Shown piece by piece: positions 26,853 through 36,794 of a stretch of DNA of 64,000 nucleotides; position 1 is the first letter of the stretch, and each line of letters starts with the position of its first letter. The stretch comes from an uncultured Odoribacter sp. (GTDB taxonomy: Bacteria > Bacteroidota > Bacteroidia > Bacteroidales > Marinifilaceae). The notes under the pieces are model-generated. The model made no database searches. It had not been told where the DNA came from and was given only the letters and a program-made list of their open reading frames with translations. The stretch covers positions 81,719 through 145,718 of the forward strand of contig CAJTPD010000010.1 of the NCBI GenBank assembly GCA_910578105.1. The letters are read 5' to 3'. A program made the translations under genes and the position numbers.

Positions 26853-29009
26853 TTACTTTTTTGCCAACTGCAACAAAATATCCATCACCTGAATCGCACT
26901 CTTCGATACTTTCGTACCAGGTCCGAATACAGCAATAGCACCTGCATCAAACAAGAACTGATAATCCTGGTGAGGAATCACACCACCTACATAAACCAGA
27001 ATATCTTCACGGCCTAATTTTTTTAGCTCGGCAATAACAGCAGGAACGAGTGTTTTGTGTCCGGCAGCCAATGAAGAAACCCCTACTACATGCACATCGT
27101 TTTCAACAGCCTGTTTGGCAGTTTCTTCCGGCGTCTGGAACAATGGTCCCATGTCCACATCGAAGCCCATATCGGCATAACCCGTAGCCACTACTTTGGC
27201 ACCACGGTCATGACCGTCCTGACCCATTTTAGCGATCATGATACGCGGACGACGTCCGGTCAGTTCGGCAAACTCATCGGTCATTGCCTTTGCTTTCTCA
27301 AAGTCGGCATCTTCGCCGGCAACACTTGAATATACTCCGCTCACGGTTCTGATTACTGCTTTATAACGTCCACAAACTTTTTCACATGCATCGGAAATTT
27401 CACCCAAAGAAGCGCGCTTCTTGGCTGCATCTACTGCCAATTCCAATAAGTTACCCTCTCCGGTTTCAGCACACTTGGTGATAGCTGCCAATGCAGCATC
27501 CACTTCTGCCTGATTCCGCTCAGCACGCAATTTCTTCAGACGGGCAATCTGAGCTTCACGCACCGCCGTATTATCGATTTCCAAAATATCAATCGGATCT
27601 TCCTTATCCAAACGATACTTGTTCACACCAACAATAGTCTGTTCGCCGCTATCAATACGGGCCTGAGTACGGGCAGCAGCCTCTTCAATACGCAATTTCG
27701 GCAGACCGGATTCGATGGCAGCAGCCATACCACCCAGTTTTTCAATTTCCTGAATATGCCCCCATGCTTTTTCTACCAATTCCTGAGTCAGACTCTCCAC
27801 ATAGTAAGAACCTGCCCATGGGTCAACAGCCTTACAAATCGTAGATTCTTCCTGAATATAAATCTGCGTATTACGAGCTATACGGGCTGAAAAATCAGTC
27901 GGTAAAGCAATAGCCTCATCCAGCGCATTGGTATGCAAAGACTGCGTATGTCCCAAAGCGGCACCCATTGCCTCAATACAGGTACGTCCCACATTATTGA
28001 ACGGATCCTGTTCGGTCAGCGACCAACCGGAAGTCTGAGAGTGAGTACGCAAAGCCAAAGATTTAGGATTTTTCGGATTGAACTGCTTTACAATCTTCGC
28101 CCACAACAGACGACCGGCACGCATTTTGGCAATTTCCATAAAATGATTGGTCCCAATAGCCCAGAAAAACGACAAACGGGGTGCAAAAGCATCCACATCC
28201 ATTCCGGCATTCACCCCGGCACGCAAATATTCCAAACCGTCCGCCAAAGTATAAGCCAATTCAATATCCGCCGTAGCACCTGCTTCCTGCATATGATAAC
28301 CGGAAATAGAAATAGAATTAAACTTCGGCATATTCTTGGAAGTATACTCGAAAATATCAGCGATAATTTTCATAGAGAATTTCGGCGGGTAAATATAAGT
28401 ATTACGCACCATAAACTCTTTCAGAATATCATTCTGAATCGTACCAGACAACTGGTCCAAAGTAGCCCCTTGTTCCAAACCGGCAACAATATAGAATGCC
28501 AAAACCGGGAGTACCGCACCGTTCATAGTCATAGATACAGACATTTTGTCCAACGGAATCTGGTCGAACAAGATTTTCATATCTAAAATAGAATCAACAG
28601 CAACACCGGCTTTACCTACGTCACCGATTACACGCGGATGGTCAGAATCATAGCCCCGGTGAGTAGCCAGGTCAAACGCAACAGACAGACCTTTCTGACC
28701 TGCAGCCAAGTTACGGCGATAAAAAGCATTAGATTCTTCTGCAGTAGAGAATCCGGCATACTGACGGATGGTCCACGGACGCAAAGGATACATGGCAGAA
28801 TACGGACCACGCAAATAAGGAGGAATACCGGAAACATAATCCAAATGTTCCATACCCTTCAAATCATCGGCTGTATATACCGGTTTTACTGGTATCAACT
28901 CAGGGGTCGTCCAGTTTTTAGCGATGTGGTTGGCTTTTTCCCACTCAGCAGTGCTCATGGGTGCCTTTTCAGACGCTTTAATATTTATATCTTTAAAATT
29001 CGGTTTCAT
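26853..29009 (-). CDS. mutB: methylmalonyl-CoA mutase, catalytic large subunit
   Basis: Adenosylcobalamin enzyme that interconverts succinyl-CoA and (R)-methylmalonyl-CoA, the carbon rearrangement of the succinate-propionate pathway. The 718-residue length is usual. The N-terminal barrel has Arg-Gly-Pro-Tyr...Met-Tyr-Pro-Leu-Arg-Pro-Trp-Thr-Ile-Arg-Gln-Tyr-Ala-Gly-Phe, typical of MutB. The C-terminal cobalamin domain holds Asp-Gly-His-Asp-Arg-Gly (about residues 600-612), whose His coordinates cobalt. It lies 56 bases downstream of mutA in a two-gene operon. No epimerase, decarboxylase or MeaB chaperone gene is present in the window. Confidence 0.98.
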   Translation of the reverse strand: MKPNFKDINIKASEKAPMSTAEWEKANHIAKNWTTPELIPVKPVYTADDLKGMEHLDYVSGIPPYLRGPYSAMYPLRPWTIRQYAGFSTAEESNAFYRRNLAAGQKGLSVAFDLATHRGYDSDHPRVIGDVGKAGVAVDSILDMKILFDQIPLDKMSVSMTMNGAVLPVLAFYIVAGLEQGATLDQLSGTIQNDILKEFMVRNTYIYPPKFSMKIIADIFEYTSKNMPKFNSISISGYHMQEAGATADIELAYTLADGLEYLRAGVNAGMDVDAFAPRLSFFWAIGTNHFMEIAKMRAGRLLWAKIVKQFNPKNPKSLALRTHSQTSGWSLTEQDPFNNVGRTCIEAMGAALGHTQSLHTNALDEAIALPTDFSARIARNTQIYIQEESTICKAVDPWAGSYYVESLTQELVEKAWGHIQEIEKLGGMAAAIESGLPKLRIEEAAARTQARIDSGEQTIVGVNKYRLDKEDPIDILEIDNTAVREAQIARLKKLRAERNQAEVDAALAAITKCAETGEGNLLELAVDAAKKRASLGEISDACEKVCGRYKAVIRTVSGVYSSVAGEDADFEKAKAMTDEFAELTGRRPRIMIAKMGQDGHDRGAKVVATGYADMGFDVDMGPLFQTPEETAKQAVENDVHVVGVSSLAAGHKTLVPAVIAELKKLGREDILVYVGGVIPHQDYQFLFDAGAIAVFGPGTKVSKSAIQVMDILLQLAKK

Positions 29010-29065
29010 TTCTTAAAAATTAAAAAGTTTCTGAGTTTCTGAGCTACTTGTTACTCATTACTTTA
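29010..29065. repeat. octamer-type intergenic repeat between mutA and mutB
   Basis: Contains TTTCTGAG TTTCTGAG CTACTTG TTACTCAT on the plus strand, the same degenerate 8-base pattern as in the nqrA-nqrB gap. Here it lies antisense to the operon. Confidence 0.45.
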
Positions 29066-30940
29066 TCAAATCCCCAGTTTCTGTTGATAAGCTTTCAGTT
29101 CTTCCAACACGTTATTTTTAACGTGAATATAGTTCACCAGCCCTTTGGCTTCCAGTTCCGGACGGCTTTCAGGATTACCGGCAACTACGACAACGGCTTT
29201 GTCTTTCAGCTTTTCGTATGCTTCCGGAGCAAATCCTGCATATTCATCATCTGAACTACACAACACGACAATCGCAGCCTTATTGTCCAAACAAGCCTGA
29301 ACACCTTCGTCCACAGTCTTGAAACCATTATTGTCCTTCACATCAAATCCAGCACAAGCAAAGAAATTGCAGGCAAACTGCGCACGTGCTTTCCGCATGG
29401 CAAGATTGCCCATCGGGAACATATAAACCACCGGACGACCGTTTTTAGCGGAATAAACATCTGTTTTCAAACGCATAGCTTCAAAAGCTGCCGGGCCACG
29501 GTAAGTCTTCAACGTTTCAATCTCTGCCCCCTCAACCGTTTTATCTTCCGGTTCGAAAATGCAAGCGCACAACTGACGGTCGATTACCTCATTGAAATTC
29601 GGGAATTGATTTACACCGACAAAATTTTCCTTACGCTGTGCAATAGCCAAATCGCGAGCCTGTGCAGTTGCTTTTACAGCAGCCTGAACAAAACCTTTTT
29701 TCAGAGCTTCCACATATCCGCCCTGTTCCTGAGTTTCCAGGAATAACTTCCAGGCAGCCTCGGCAATATTCTGCGTCAGTTCTTCAATATAGTAGGAACC
29801 ACCGGCAACATCGACAATCTTGGCAAAATGTGATTCTTCTTTTAACAGCAACTGCTGATTACGCGCTACTCGCTCTGCCAGTTCCGTCGGATGGCACTCA
29901 AACGTATCATCAAACGGATTTACCGTAAACGAATCCACACCTCCCAACACGGCCGACATCGTTTCGGTCTGTGTACGAAGCATATTCACATTCGGATCGT
30001 AAACCGTCTTATTCCAATCAGAAGTTTCTGCATGGATATTCATTTTACATTTACAATCGCAGCAAGGATTATAAGCTTTCACAATGTGGGCCCACAGATA
30101 ACGGGCTGCACGCAATTTTGCAATTTCCATGAAATATTTGGAACCGGTTGCAAAATGGAAACGTATTTTGGGGGCCACCTCATCAATACTCATTCCGGCA
30201 TCCGTCAATTTATCCAGATATTCTACACCCGCAGCTAATGAAAATCCCAATTCCTGAACGATAGAAGAACCGGAATTATTGAAAACATATCCGCCAACCT
30301 CTATGGTTTTGAAGTTTTTGTAAGCCGCCATCTTTTCGGCATTAGCCTTCACACTCTCAAAAGGTTTGTCGCAACAAGTCTTGCCTTTAAGGGCAAAAGC
30401 ACTCAGCGGATCAACATTGATACCACCATATATTTTTTCAGGAGCAATTCCTCTGGCCTCAACCACAGCCTTGAAAGCATCCAAAATAGCCCCCTTCTTA
30501 CATCCGGCTACAAAATTAATTTCCACACATTCCAGACAGATATCTTTCAAAAGTATTTCCATATCTGCTTTCGTAAATTCCTGGCATCCGTTCAGTACAA
30601 ACCCCAAAGAATTCACACCACGGTTCAGCACATCCAAGGCTTTTTTGTTTGCTTCGGCCAAATCTTCAACAACAATATTCTGACGCACATACCAGTCGTT
30701 GCTGTCTTTTTTATTACCTCTCACAAACGGAAACTCACCGGGAAGGCAATCCAGATTTTTCAGGTCCTGCATATTTTCCAACCGGTACATCGGCTGAACA
30801 TTGAAACCTTCATTGGTTCTCCATACAAGCTTTTTATTAAAATCAGCCCCTTTCAGGTCCGCAGTGACTTTGTCGATCCATTCCTGCATGGTATTCGGTG
30901 CAAACTCACTGAAAAGCTTACAATTTTCTTTTTCTACCAT
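29066..30940 (-). CDS. mutA: methylmalonyl-CoA mutase, small subunit
   Basis: Non-catalytic partner of MutB in the heterodimeric mutase. The 624 residues follow the same two-domain plan. The cobalamin-type C-terminal domain lacks the Asp-x-His-x-x-Gly motif (the corresponding region starts Tyr-Met-Phe-Pro-Met-Gly-Asn-Leu), as known for small subunits. It is Cys-rich in places, including a Cys-Cys-Asp-Cys-Lys-Cys cluster near residue 298, which is unusual for this family and could be incidental. First gene of the mutA-mutB operon. Confidence 0.96.
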   Translation of the reverse strand: MVEKENCKLFSEFAPNTMQEWIDKVTADLKGADFNKKLVWRTNEGFNVQPMYRLENMQDLKNLDCLPGEFPFVRGNKKDSNDWYVRQNIVVEDLAEANKKALDVLNRGVNSLGFVLNGCQEFTKADMEILLKDICLECVEINFVAGCKKGAILDAFKAVVEARGIAPEKIYGGINVDPLSAFALKGKTCCDKPFESVKANAEKMAAYKNFKTIEVGGYVFNNSGSSIVQELGFSLAAGVEYLDKLTDAGMSIDEVAPKIRFHFATGSKYFMEIAKLRAARYLWAHIVKAYNPCCDCKCKMNIHAETSDWNKTVYDPNVNMLRTQTETMSAVLGGVDSFTVNPFDDTFECHPTELAERVARNQQLLLKEESHFAKIVDVAGGSYYIEELTQNIAEAAWKLFLETQEQGGYVEALKKGFVQAAVKATAQARDLAIAQRKENFVGVNQFPNFNEVIDRQLCACIFEPEDKTVEGAEIETLKTYRGPAAFEAMRLKTDVYSAKNGRPVVYMFPMGNLAMRKARAQFACNFFACAGFDVKDNNGFKTVDEGVQACLDNKAAIVVLCSSDDEYAGFAPEAYEKLKDKAVVVVAGNPESRPELEAKGLVNYIHVKNNVLEELKAYQQKLGI

Positions 30941-30982
30941 AATTTATATATTTAACTGTAACTGTTTGTTTGAAAAAACGAA

Positions 30983-30990
30983 CAAATTTA
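30983..30990 (-). promoter_or_regulatory. -7 promoter element of mutA-mutB
   Basis: TAAATTTG on the minus strand, a full match to TAnnTTTG, 43 bases upstream of the mutA start. The -33 position is only T-rich, without TTTG. Confidence 0.5.
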
Positions 30991-31146
30991 ACCCTTTCAA
31001 GGGATTAAAAAAATTATTTAATGCCTTTTTTCCGTAATAAACAAGTTATTATTTCAGCTATACCGTAGCCCGGACTACACCTATACTACACCCTTATCTG
31101 AAAATTAATCCACACCATATCATTTCATCGCATCCCCACCGATAAC

Positions 31147-31878
31147 TTACAACGAAACAGCTTCCATCAATTCATCAAAACCGTCACCGGCAAACGAAAG
31201 CATATCGGGATAAATCAGGTTTGCCTGTTTCAACTGTTCCGTCGGCACAGGACCGGTATTGACAGCCACTGTAAAAATACCTGCAGCTACTCCCGCTTCA
31301 ACTCCTAAGGGAGCATTCTCTACCACAATCGCCTGATAAGGAAATACACCGGCCTTCTTCAATCCTTTCAGATAAGGTTCCGCAGCAGGCTTCCCATGAC
31401 TGACATCAAAAGCCGTTACCATATGAGACTTGGAAAAAACTCCAGGATATACCCGTTTCAAACGTTCCAATAATGAACGTTGTCCGGAACCTGTAACCAA
31501 CACCGGAATTAAACCAGCTTCTTTCACTTTTGTCAGCAATTCGCCAGCCCCCGGCATTGGCACAGCTTCCGGAAGCTGATTAAAATAACGGCTTTTTTTG
31601 ATATAAATCTCCTCTATCTCACTCGCTGTTGCTTCACGGCCATAAACTCTTCTAAAAATACAATTTATTGTCCACTTTCCGGTAGCACCCTCGTACTGAT
31701 AAAACTCCTCCTGCGTGCAAGGAATCCCCATATCCGAAATTGCCTCGTACCAAGCTTCCGTATGATTCTTCATGGAATCAAACAACACCCCGTCCATATC
31801 AAAAAGAACCGCTTTCAACTGCAATGCCTCATACCTATGTTTCTCCAGAAAATGGGAAACGGCTACTGATACTCTCAT
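31147..31878 (-). CDS. HAD hydrolase, beta-phosphoglucomutase-like
   Basis: 243 residues. Motif I is Asp27-Met-Asp29-Gly-Val-Leu-Phe-Asp-Ser, unusually far from the N-terminus because of a 20-residue leader. The second Asp after the motif, the Lys-Asn-His-Thr-Glu-Ala-Trp cap start, Val-Thr-Gly-Ser-Gly (motif II), Gly-Lys-Pro-Ala-Ala-Glu-Pro-Tyr (motif III) and Val-Glu-Asn-Ala-Pro-Leu-Gly-Val-Glu-Ala (motif IV) place it with sugar-phosphate phosphatases/mutases. No Met lies between the leader and motif I, so the leader is probably real. Solitary gene; substrate unknown. Confidence 0.8.
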   Translation of the reverse strand: MRVSVAVSHFLEKHRYEALQLKAVLFDMDGVLFDSMKNHTEAWYEAISDMGIPCTQEEFYQYEGATGKWTINCIFRRVYGREATASEIEEIYIKKSRYFNQLPEAVPMPGAGELLTKVKEAGLIPVLVTGSGQRSLLERLKRVYPGVFSKSHMVTAFDVSHGKPAAEPYLKGLKKAGVFPYQAIVVENAPLGVEAGVAAGIFTVAVNTGPVPTEQLKQANLIYPDMLSFAGDGFDELMEAVSL

Positions 31879-31996
31879 AAAGATTCTTTTTACTCCTCAA
31901 ATTAAAAAAAACTCAAAAACCGACCATAGTTTTTATACGCACCACATACAGTAAAGATATACACAAGCATTTTATAAACAACCTCCCCCAGAAACT

Positions 31997-32506
31997 TTAC
32001 AAATCAGGACATTGTGCGAGAATTGACTGCATAATTACCGCAGCGGCCTCAGCATCTGCCAAAGCATTGTGATGATGTAACAAATCAAAACCACAAAAAG
32101 CAGAAACTATATGCAACTGATAATTTTCCAAACCTTTAAAATATTTCCGGGCCAAACGGCAAGTACAATAAAAACGATAATCAGGATAATCCATTTCGTA
32201 AAGGGCATGAACAGCCCTCAGACACCCCTCGTCAAACACACTGTTATGAGCCACTAAAGGAATCCCTTTGACCAAAGGTAAAATTTCCCTCCATACAGTC
32301 GGAAATACAGGAGCATCCTCCGTGTCCGACCTGGAAAGCCCGTGAATTTCCGTGTTGCGCCGGGAATAAAAATTAGGAGCAGGCTGTATCAAACTATAAA
32401 ATTGCTCTTCCAGCTTTCCCTGGTTTATCACAACTACCCCCACAGCACACACACTGGTACGCTGCCAATTGGCCGTTTCAAAATCTATTGCTGCAAAACG
32501 TTCCAC
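31997..32506 (-). CDS. DnaQ-like 3'-5' exonuclease (DEDDh)
   Basis: 169-residue stand-alone exonuclease domain. Metal ligands of the DEDDh type are visible: Asp8-Phe-Glu10 in motif ExoI, Asp in His-Asn-Ser-Val-Phe-Asp (ExoII), and His...Asp in His-His-Asn-Ala-Leu-Ala-Asp-Ala (ExoIII). It resembles the epsilon-like exonucleases of Bacteroidota that act in repair or RNA processing. The start codon is GTG at 32506; motif I begins seven residues later, so no downstream start is possible. It follows the carrier gene after 27 bases and may be co-transcribed. Confidence 0.9.
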   Translation of the reverse strand: MERFAAIDFETANWQRTSVCAVGVVVINQGKLEEQFYSLIQPAPNFYSRRNTEIHGLSRSDTEDAPVFPTVWREILPLVKGIPLVAHNSVFDEGCLRAVHALYEMDYPDYRFYCTCRLARKYFKGLENYQLHIVSAFCGFDLLHHHNALADAEAAAVIMQSILAQCPDL

Positions 32507-32533
32507 GCTCTTCTCAAAATTACAATCTTAACT

Positions 32534-34129
32534 TTAAAATCCCGGCAACTCCATAACCACTGCCGGAATCAGCAGTACAAATCCCAGGATAACAAATAAA
32601 AGCAACATCTTGACAAACCATTTCACCCACACTTCATACGGTATACGTGCAATACCCAACGCACCCATCAATACTGCAGACGTAGGAGTAATCATATTAG
32701 TAAAACCATCTCCGAACTGAAAAGCCATAACGGTTGCCTGCCGGGAAATACCAATCACATCCGAAAAAGGAGCCATAATAGGCATTGTCAATGCCGCTTT
32801 TGCAGAACCCGAGGGAATTATAATATTAATCAATGTCTGAACAAGATACATAACCCCGACGGAGACCACCCTGCCCGCCTCATTCATCAAGGCAGCCAAA
32901 ACATGTAGTATTGGGTCAATAACATGTCCATCCTGCAAAATCTGAATAATTCCGCCAGCCAATCCGACAACTATAGCTGCCGACAAAATATCTTTCGCAC
33001 CTTCCAGAAACAATTTTATTATACCATCTGCCTGATTTCCGGCAGCATATCCGGACAATATTCCCATAGCCAGAAATATGGCAGAAATTTCCGGCAAATA
33101 CCATCCGTGCCCCATAACTCCAATTACCAGAAAAAGAACGGTAAAAGCAAGAATAGTCAGAATAAAAAAATGAAAAGATTTACGTAATCCCAACCATCCC
33201 GATAAAGCAAATAACAACGTACACACCGGAACAGCATATAAAGAAACAGAAACACGACCTATACTGAATACGGTCACAGGATAAACCAAGGAAAAAGCCA
33301 CCAGCACAATCAGTACCAGTCCGTAAACAATATACGATGCCAATGGTATCGTATAGGCTATCTGTTCCATCTCTCCCGCCCCTTTCTTACGCCAGTATTC
33401 ATCAGCCTGATACATCGGAGATAAAGCAGGATTAGTTTTTACACGATTGGCATATGATAAAACACATATAATCAATACAACAGTCAGTAATAACCAGCAA
33501 AACAAACGGTATTCAAATCCCGAAAACAAAGGTAAATCAGATAATCCCTGGGCAATTCCTATCGTAAAAGGATTCAATATAGCACCGGCAAACCCTACAT
33601 GAGCCGCCACATACACCATACACAAACCGGTAATTGAATCATACCCCATCGAAATAGCCAAAGGTACTACGATAATAACAAACGCCAGTGTCTCCTCGCT
33701 CATCCCGAAGACAGCACCGAACATACTGAATAAAAATATAACCATAGAAATGACCAGATTGTTCACCCCAACCTTTTTCACTGCAGAATAACGTTCCAAC
33801 CTTTGAGTAAAACGCAAAAAAGAAAAAATTCCGACATCAATCGCCCTGCTATGGTTCATCACCTGAAACGCACCACCAATAATCAATAAAAAAGCAATAA
33901 TCCCCGCCTGCTTTTCAAACCCTTGCAACAAAGCGGAAAACACCTGCCAGGTCTGAAGGGATGCCTCCACTTTGTGATAAGAATCATCCGCAATCACCGT
34001 CCGTTGCGAACCGTTGACTTCCACCTGCCGACGGGCATATTCCCCCGCAGGAACAACCCATGAAAGAACAGCGCAAATCACAATAATAAAAGAAATAATG
34101 GTATAGGTATGAGGGATTTTCTTAAACAT
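32534..34129 (-). CDS. YfcC family (DcuC/ArcD-like) membrane carrier
   Basis: Inner-membrane carrier of about 531 residues with 12 or more helices. The start Met-Phe-Lys-Lys-Ile-Pro-His-Thr-Tyr followed by a helix and Trp-Val-Val-Pro-Ala-Gly-Glu-Tyr is the typical N-terminus of the YfcC/ArcD group. Near the C-terminus Asn-Ile-Ile-Ile-Pro-Ser-Gly-Ser-Ala-Lys-Ala and Thr-Pro-Thr-Ser-Ala are re-entrant-loop motifs of the C4-dicarboxylate/amino-acid carriers. An in-frame ATG at 34147 adds six residues; I prefer 34129. Substrates of this group are uncertain (dicarboxylates, basic amino acids or peptides). Confidence 0.85.
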   Translation of the reverse strand: MFKKIPHTYTIISFIIVICAVLSWVVPAGEYARRQVEVNGSQRTVIADDSYHKVEASLQTWQVFSALLQGFEKQAGIIAFLLIIGGAFQVMNHSRAIDVGIFSFLRFTQRLERYSAVKKVGVNNLVISMVIFLFSMFGAVFGMSEETLAFVIIVVPLAISMGYDSITGLCMVYVAAHVGFAGAILNPFTIGIAQGLSDLPLFSGFEYRLFCWLLLTVVLIICVLSYANRVKTNPALSPMYQADEYWRKKGAGEMEQIAYTIPLASYIVYGLVLIVLVAFSLVYPVTVFSIGRVSVSLYAVPVCTLLFALSGWLGLRKSFHFFILTILAFTVLFLVIGVMGHGWYLPEISAIFLAMGILSGYAAGNQADGIIKLFLEGAKDILSAAIVVGLAGGIIQILQDGHVIDPILHVLAALMNEAGRVVSVGVMYLVQTLINIIIPSGSAKAALTMPIMAPFSDVIGISRQATVMAFQFGDGFTNMITPTSAVLMGALGIARIPYEVWVKWFVKMLLLFVILGFVLLIPAVVMELPGF

Positions 34130-34325
34130 AATGATGATTTTCAACATTCACACGCCCGCAAATATAGAGAAATTCCCCGGTGTTAAATTTCACCGCTCCT
34201 AAAAAAAATCAGTTACAACATTAACATGTCAGCAAAAAGCATTTGCATTCCTGCAAATTATTACGAAATTTGTTCCCTCACTGATATTCATAAAGCAATA
34301 TAATCAAATTAAAAACAACAATTCC

Positions 34326-35222
34326 ATGGACAAAATCAAAGTAGCCGTTGTCGGATATGGCAACATCGGCAAATACGTAGTAGAGGCACTGGAAACAGCA
34401 CCGGACTTTGAGATAGCAGGTATCGTACGGCGAAATGCTGCCAACGTACCTGATGAAATCAAACGATACAAAGTATCAGAACGCCTGTCCGAACTGCCGG
34501 ACATTCAGGTAGCCATCCTCTGCACCCCCACCCGCAGTGTCAAACAATACGCTACAGAAGCGTTAAGTCTTGGCATCAATACCGTAGATAGTTTTGACAT
34601 TCATACACAAACGGTAGAACTTCACCGCACACTGGACCAGATTGCCCGGCAACACAAAGCGGTAGCTATCATGTCAGCCGGATGGGATCCGGGTACCGAT
34701 TCTGTTGTACGGACCCTGCTGGAAGCCTGCGCCCCGAAAGGTTTAACTTATACGAACTTCGGTCCGGGCATGAGCATGGGACATACTGTTGCGGTAAAAG
34801 CAATCGAAGGAGTCAAAGCGGCATTATCCATGACTATCCCTACCGGAACCGGTATTCATCGCAGAATGGTATACATTGAACTCCAGGAAGGCTACCACTT
34901 TCATGAAGTGGCCCAGAAAATCAAAAATGACCCATACTTTACCAATGACGAGACCCACGTACTACAAGTCGAAAATGTAGACAATCTACTGGACATGGGA
35001 CACGGAGTTCATCTGACCCGAAAAGGTGTATCCGGTAAAACCCAGAATCAGTTATTTGAATTCAATATGCAAATCAACAACCCTGCGCTGACCGCTCAAA
35101 TCATGGTATCCTCTGCCCGTGCTTCCATGCGCCAGCAACCCGGATGCTATACCCTGATTGAAATTCCGGTAATAGACATGCTATACGGAAACCGGGAAGA
35201 ACTTATCAGTCATCTGGTATAA
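34326..35222 (+). CDS. ddh: meso-diaminopimelate dehydrogenase
   Basis: NADPH-dependent enzyme that makes meso-diaminopimelate directly from tetrahydrodipicolinate and ammonia, supplying lysine and peptidoglycan. The 298 residues start with the Rossmann Val-Gly-Tyr-Gly-Asn-Ile-Gly motif (9-15). The family stretches Ser-Ala-Gly-Trp-Asp-Pro-Gly-Thr-Asp-Ser and Gly-Pro-Gly-Met-Ser-Met-Gly-His follow. Single gene with a terminator shared with the convergent PagL-like gene. Confidence 0.95.
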   Translation: MDKIKVAVVGYGNIGKYVVEALETAPDFEIAGIVRRNAANVPDEIKRYKVSERLSELPDIQVAILCTPTRSVKQYATEALSLGINTVDSFDIHTQTVELHRTLDQIARQHKAVAIMSAGWDPGTDSVVRTLLEACAPKGLTYTNFGPGMSMGHTVAVKAIEGVKAALSMTIPTGTGIHRRMVYIELQEGYHFHEVAQKIKNDPYFTNDETHVLQVENVDNLLDMGHGVHLTRKGVSGKTQNQLFEFNMQINNPALTAQIMVSSARASMRQQPGCYTLIEIPVIDMLYGNREELISHLV

Positions 35223-35245
35223 AATTGACCCACTATTATATTTTT

Positions 35246-35285
35246 AAGTTAATGAGTTGTCCCTAACTTTGCAACTCATTAACTT
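35246..35285. terminator. bidirectional terminator, ddh and PagL-like gene
   Basis: Perfect 14-base arms (AAGTTAATGAGTTG and its complement) with A/T-runs on both sides. One arm touches the stop codon of the minus-strand gene at 35285. The arms resemble the GTTACTGAG repeat units seen elsewhere. Confidence 0.85.
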
Positions 35286-36595
35286 TATAATCCATTTTTG
35301 GGATATTTATTATTAAACCGGAAACCGATTCCCAGCATCAGAAAATTCGGGTCACGGAAATCTTTCAAATTATAACCGACATGAAGAAAAGTATTCCGTG
35401 TCATTGAAATCTTAAGAATCAGCATCTGATAAAAAGACCTTAGATCGCCCCCCCGATGCAATATATTAGCCCCCATTCCTATACCCACTGTAAAATAAGG
35501 CATCACATACTCCATCCGTCCGGAAGCACCCAACGCAATCTGTGCATTAAAGGGCGGTTCCACAAACCCCTGAGAAGTTCCGGGATCACTCAATACAAAT
35601 ACATTGGCACTGGCATCATACACCCAATCCAGTGCAATCCCCGCCCGGAATTTATAACTGACATTATACATAGCTGCCAAATTAACACCCATCACTTTAT
35701 AAGCATCCGGAGACGGAACAAATCCCTCCTCCGAAAAATAACCTTTGCGCCGCCACGAACCAAACAACACCAAATCATAACTCACATGCCGGGGAAAAAC
35801 AGGAATAAAAGTATGATTTAACAACTTTGAAAGACAAGCTTCTTTCCGGTTAAAATGATAAACTAAACCAACTTTAAAATCCATCATATTCAATCCTGCA
35901 TTCGGAAAACGGGTATTACCATTCGAAAAATGAGTCAGCGTTACCCCCGCATTCAGATTAAAATAGGGAGAAAGCACCCAATTCAAATAAAAATTAGTAT
36001 TGATATAAGCATTCATTTTCGAACCAATCATCACATTATAAGGATTATTTTCCCGGTCATAAGGTTTCCAGCCCAGGGACAAACCAAAATTCCATTCATA
36101 ATTGAATGAAATCCGGGAAGAAAAGCTAACGATACGCGCGCCCTGAAACAAATAGACCGCCACAGGATTTCCCAGCTCAGTTACATTTCCAAAACTATAA
36201 TATCCGATACCAATTCCCTGATAAGCACCTCCCCAGATACGATCCGCTAAAGAATAGGGAGTAAACTGAAACGCATATTTTAAATGAGCCGCATACGCAT
36301 CCCGGACAGGTGACGACACATAATTCCGGCCAGCCAAAAAAGAATTAGTGGGGAATACATATCCCGGACGGAATTCCAGCCCAAACTGATGAATAAAACG
36401 ACCAGAAAAAGAACAAGTATCTTTCTCCGTCACCAAACCGCCGGACTTTAATCCGACTACCGGGCCTGATGATTTCCGGATCCGATACAAATCAAACTCA
36501 CCATCGGACCTGTTCTGCCCCACGACAAAATCAGGACAGAAAAACAATACCTCTAAAAGAAAAAACAACAAGTCGGCCTTTATCCGTTTTTTCAT
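35285..36595 (-). CDS. acyloxyacyl hydrolase / PagL-like lipid A deacylase
   Basis: Outer-membrane beta-barrel hydrolase expected to remove an ester-linked acyl chain from lipid A. The 436 residues have a signal peptide (about 1-27). The PagL catalytic pattern His-x-Ser-Asn is present as Thr-His-Phe-Ser-Asn-Gly-Asn (near residue 235), followed by Pro-Asn-Ala-Gly-Leu-Asn. Alternating aromatic/polar strands and a C-terminal Phe-Arg-Phe-Asn fit a barrel. It is much longer than proteobacterial PagL, as is usual for the Bacteroidota members. A TATATTTG -7 box on the minus strand (36643-36650) lies about 48 bases upstream. Confidence 0.8.
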   Translation of the reverse strand: MKKRIKADLLFFLLEVLFFCPDFVVGQNRSDGEFDLYRIRKSSGPVVGLKSGGLVTEKDTCSFSGRFIHQFGLEFRPGYVFPTNSFLAGRNYVSSPVRDAYAAHLKYAFQFTPYSLADRIWGGAYQGIGIGYYSFGNVTELGNPVAVYLFQGARIVSFSSRISFNYEWNFGLSLGWKPYDRENNPYNVMIGSKMNAYINTNFYLNWVLSPYFNLNAGVTLTHFSNGNTRFPNAGLNMMDFKVGLVYHFNRKEACLSKLLNHTFIPVFPRHVSYDLVLFGSWRRKGYFSEEGFVPSPDAYKVMGVNLAAMYNVSYKFRAGIALDWVYDASANVFVLSDPGTSQGFVEPPFNAQIALGASGRMEYVMPYFTVGIGMGANILHRGGDLRSFYQMLILKISMTRNTFLHVGYNLKDFRDPNFLMLGIGFRFNNKYPKNGL

Positions 36596-36642
36596 AGATC
36601 ATCAAATACCTTAAATACCCCGGTATATTCCGAAACATTGTG

Positions 36643-36650
36643 CAAATATA
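36643..36650 (-). promoter_or_regulatory. -7 promoter element of the PagL-like gene
   Basis: TATATTTG on the minus strand matches TAnnTTTG. A TTTG lies 25 bases further upstream, longer than the preferred spacing. Confidence 0.4.
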
Positions 36651-36794
36651 TATTTTCCAACCATACCGGATACCTCAAAATATGAAATAAATAAAACAAA
36701 AACAGATTCAATAGCTACAACTGAAAAATAATCCTTATTTACCGGAAAAAATAAGGAAAACTTAGTATTTTCGTCAACCGAAATCTACAATAAT

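Noticed and set aside
27933..28586. Plus-strand open frame of about 217 codons
   Set aside because: Antisense to mutB, whose sequence is clearly conserved; the translation has no signal, motif or family character.
29844..30075. Cys cluster in MutA as an iron-sulfur or zinc site
   Set aside because: The Cys residues lie in one short loop without a matching partner motif, and the family has no metal site there; most likely incidental.
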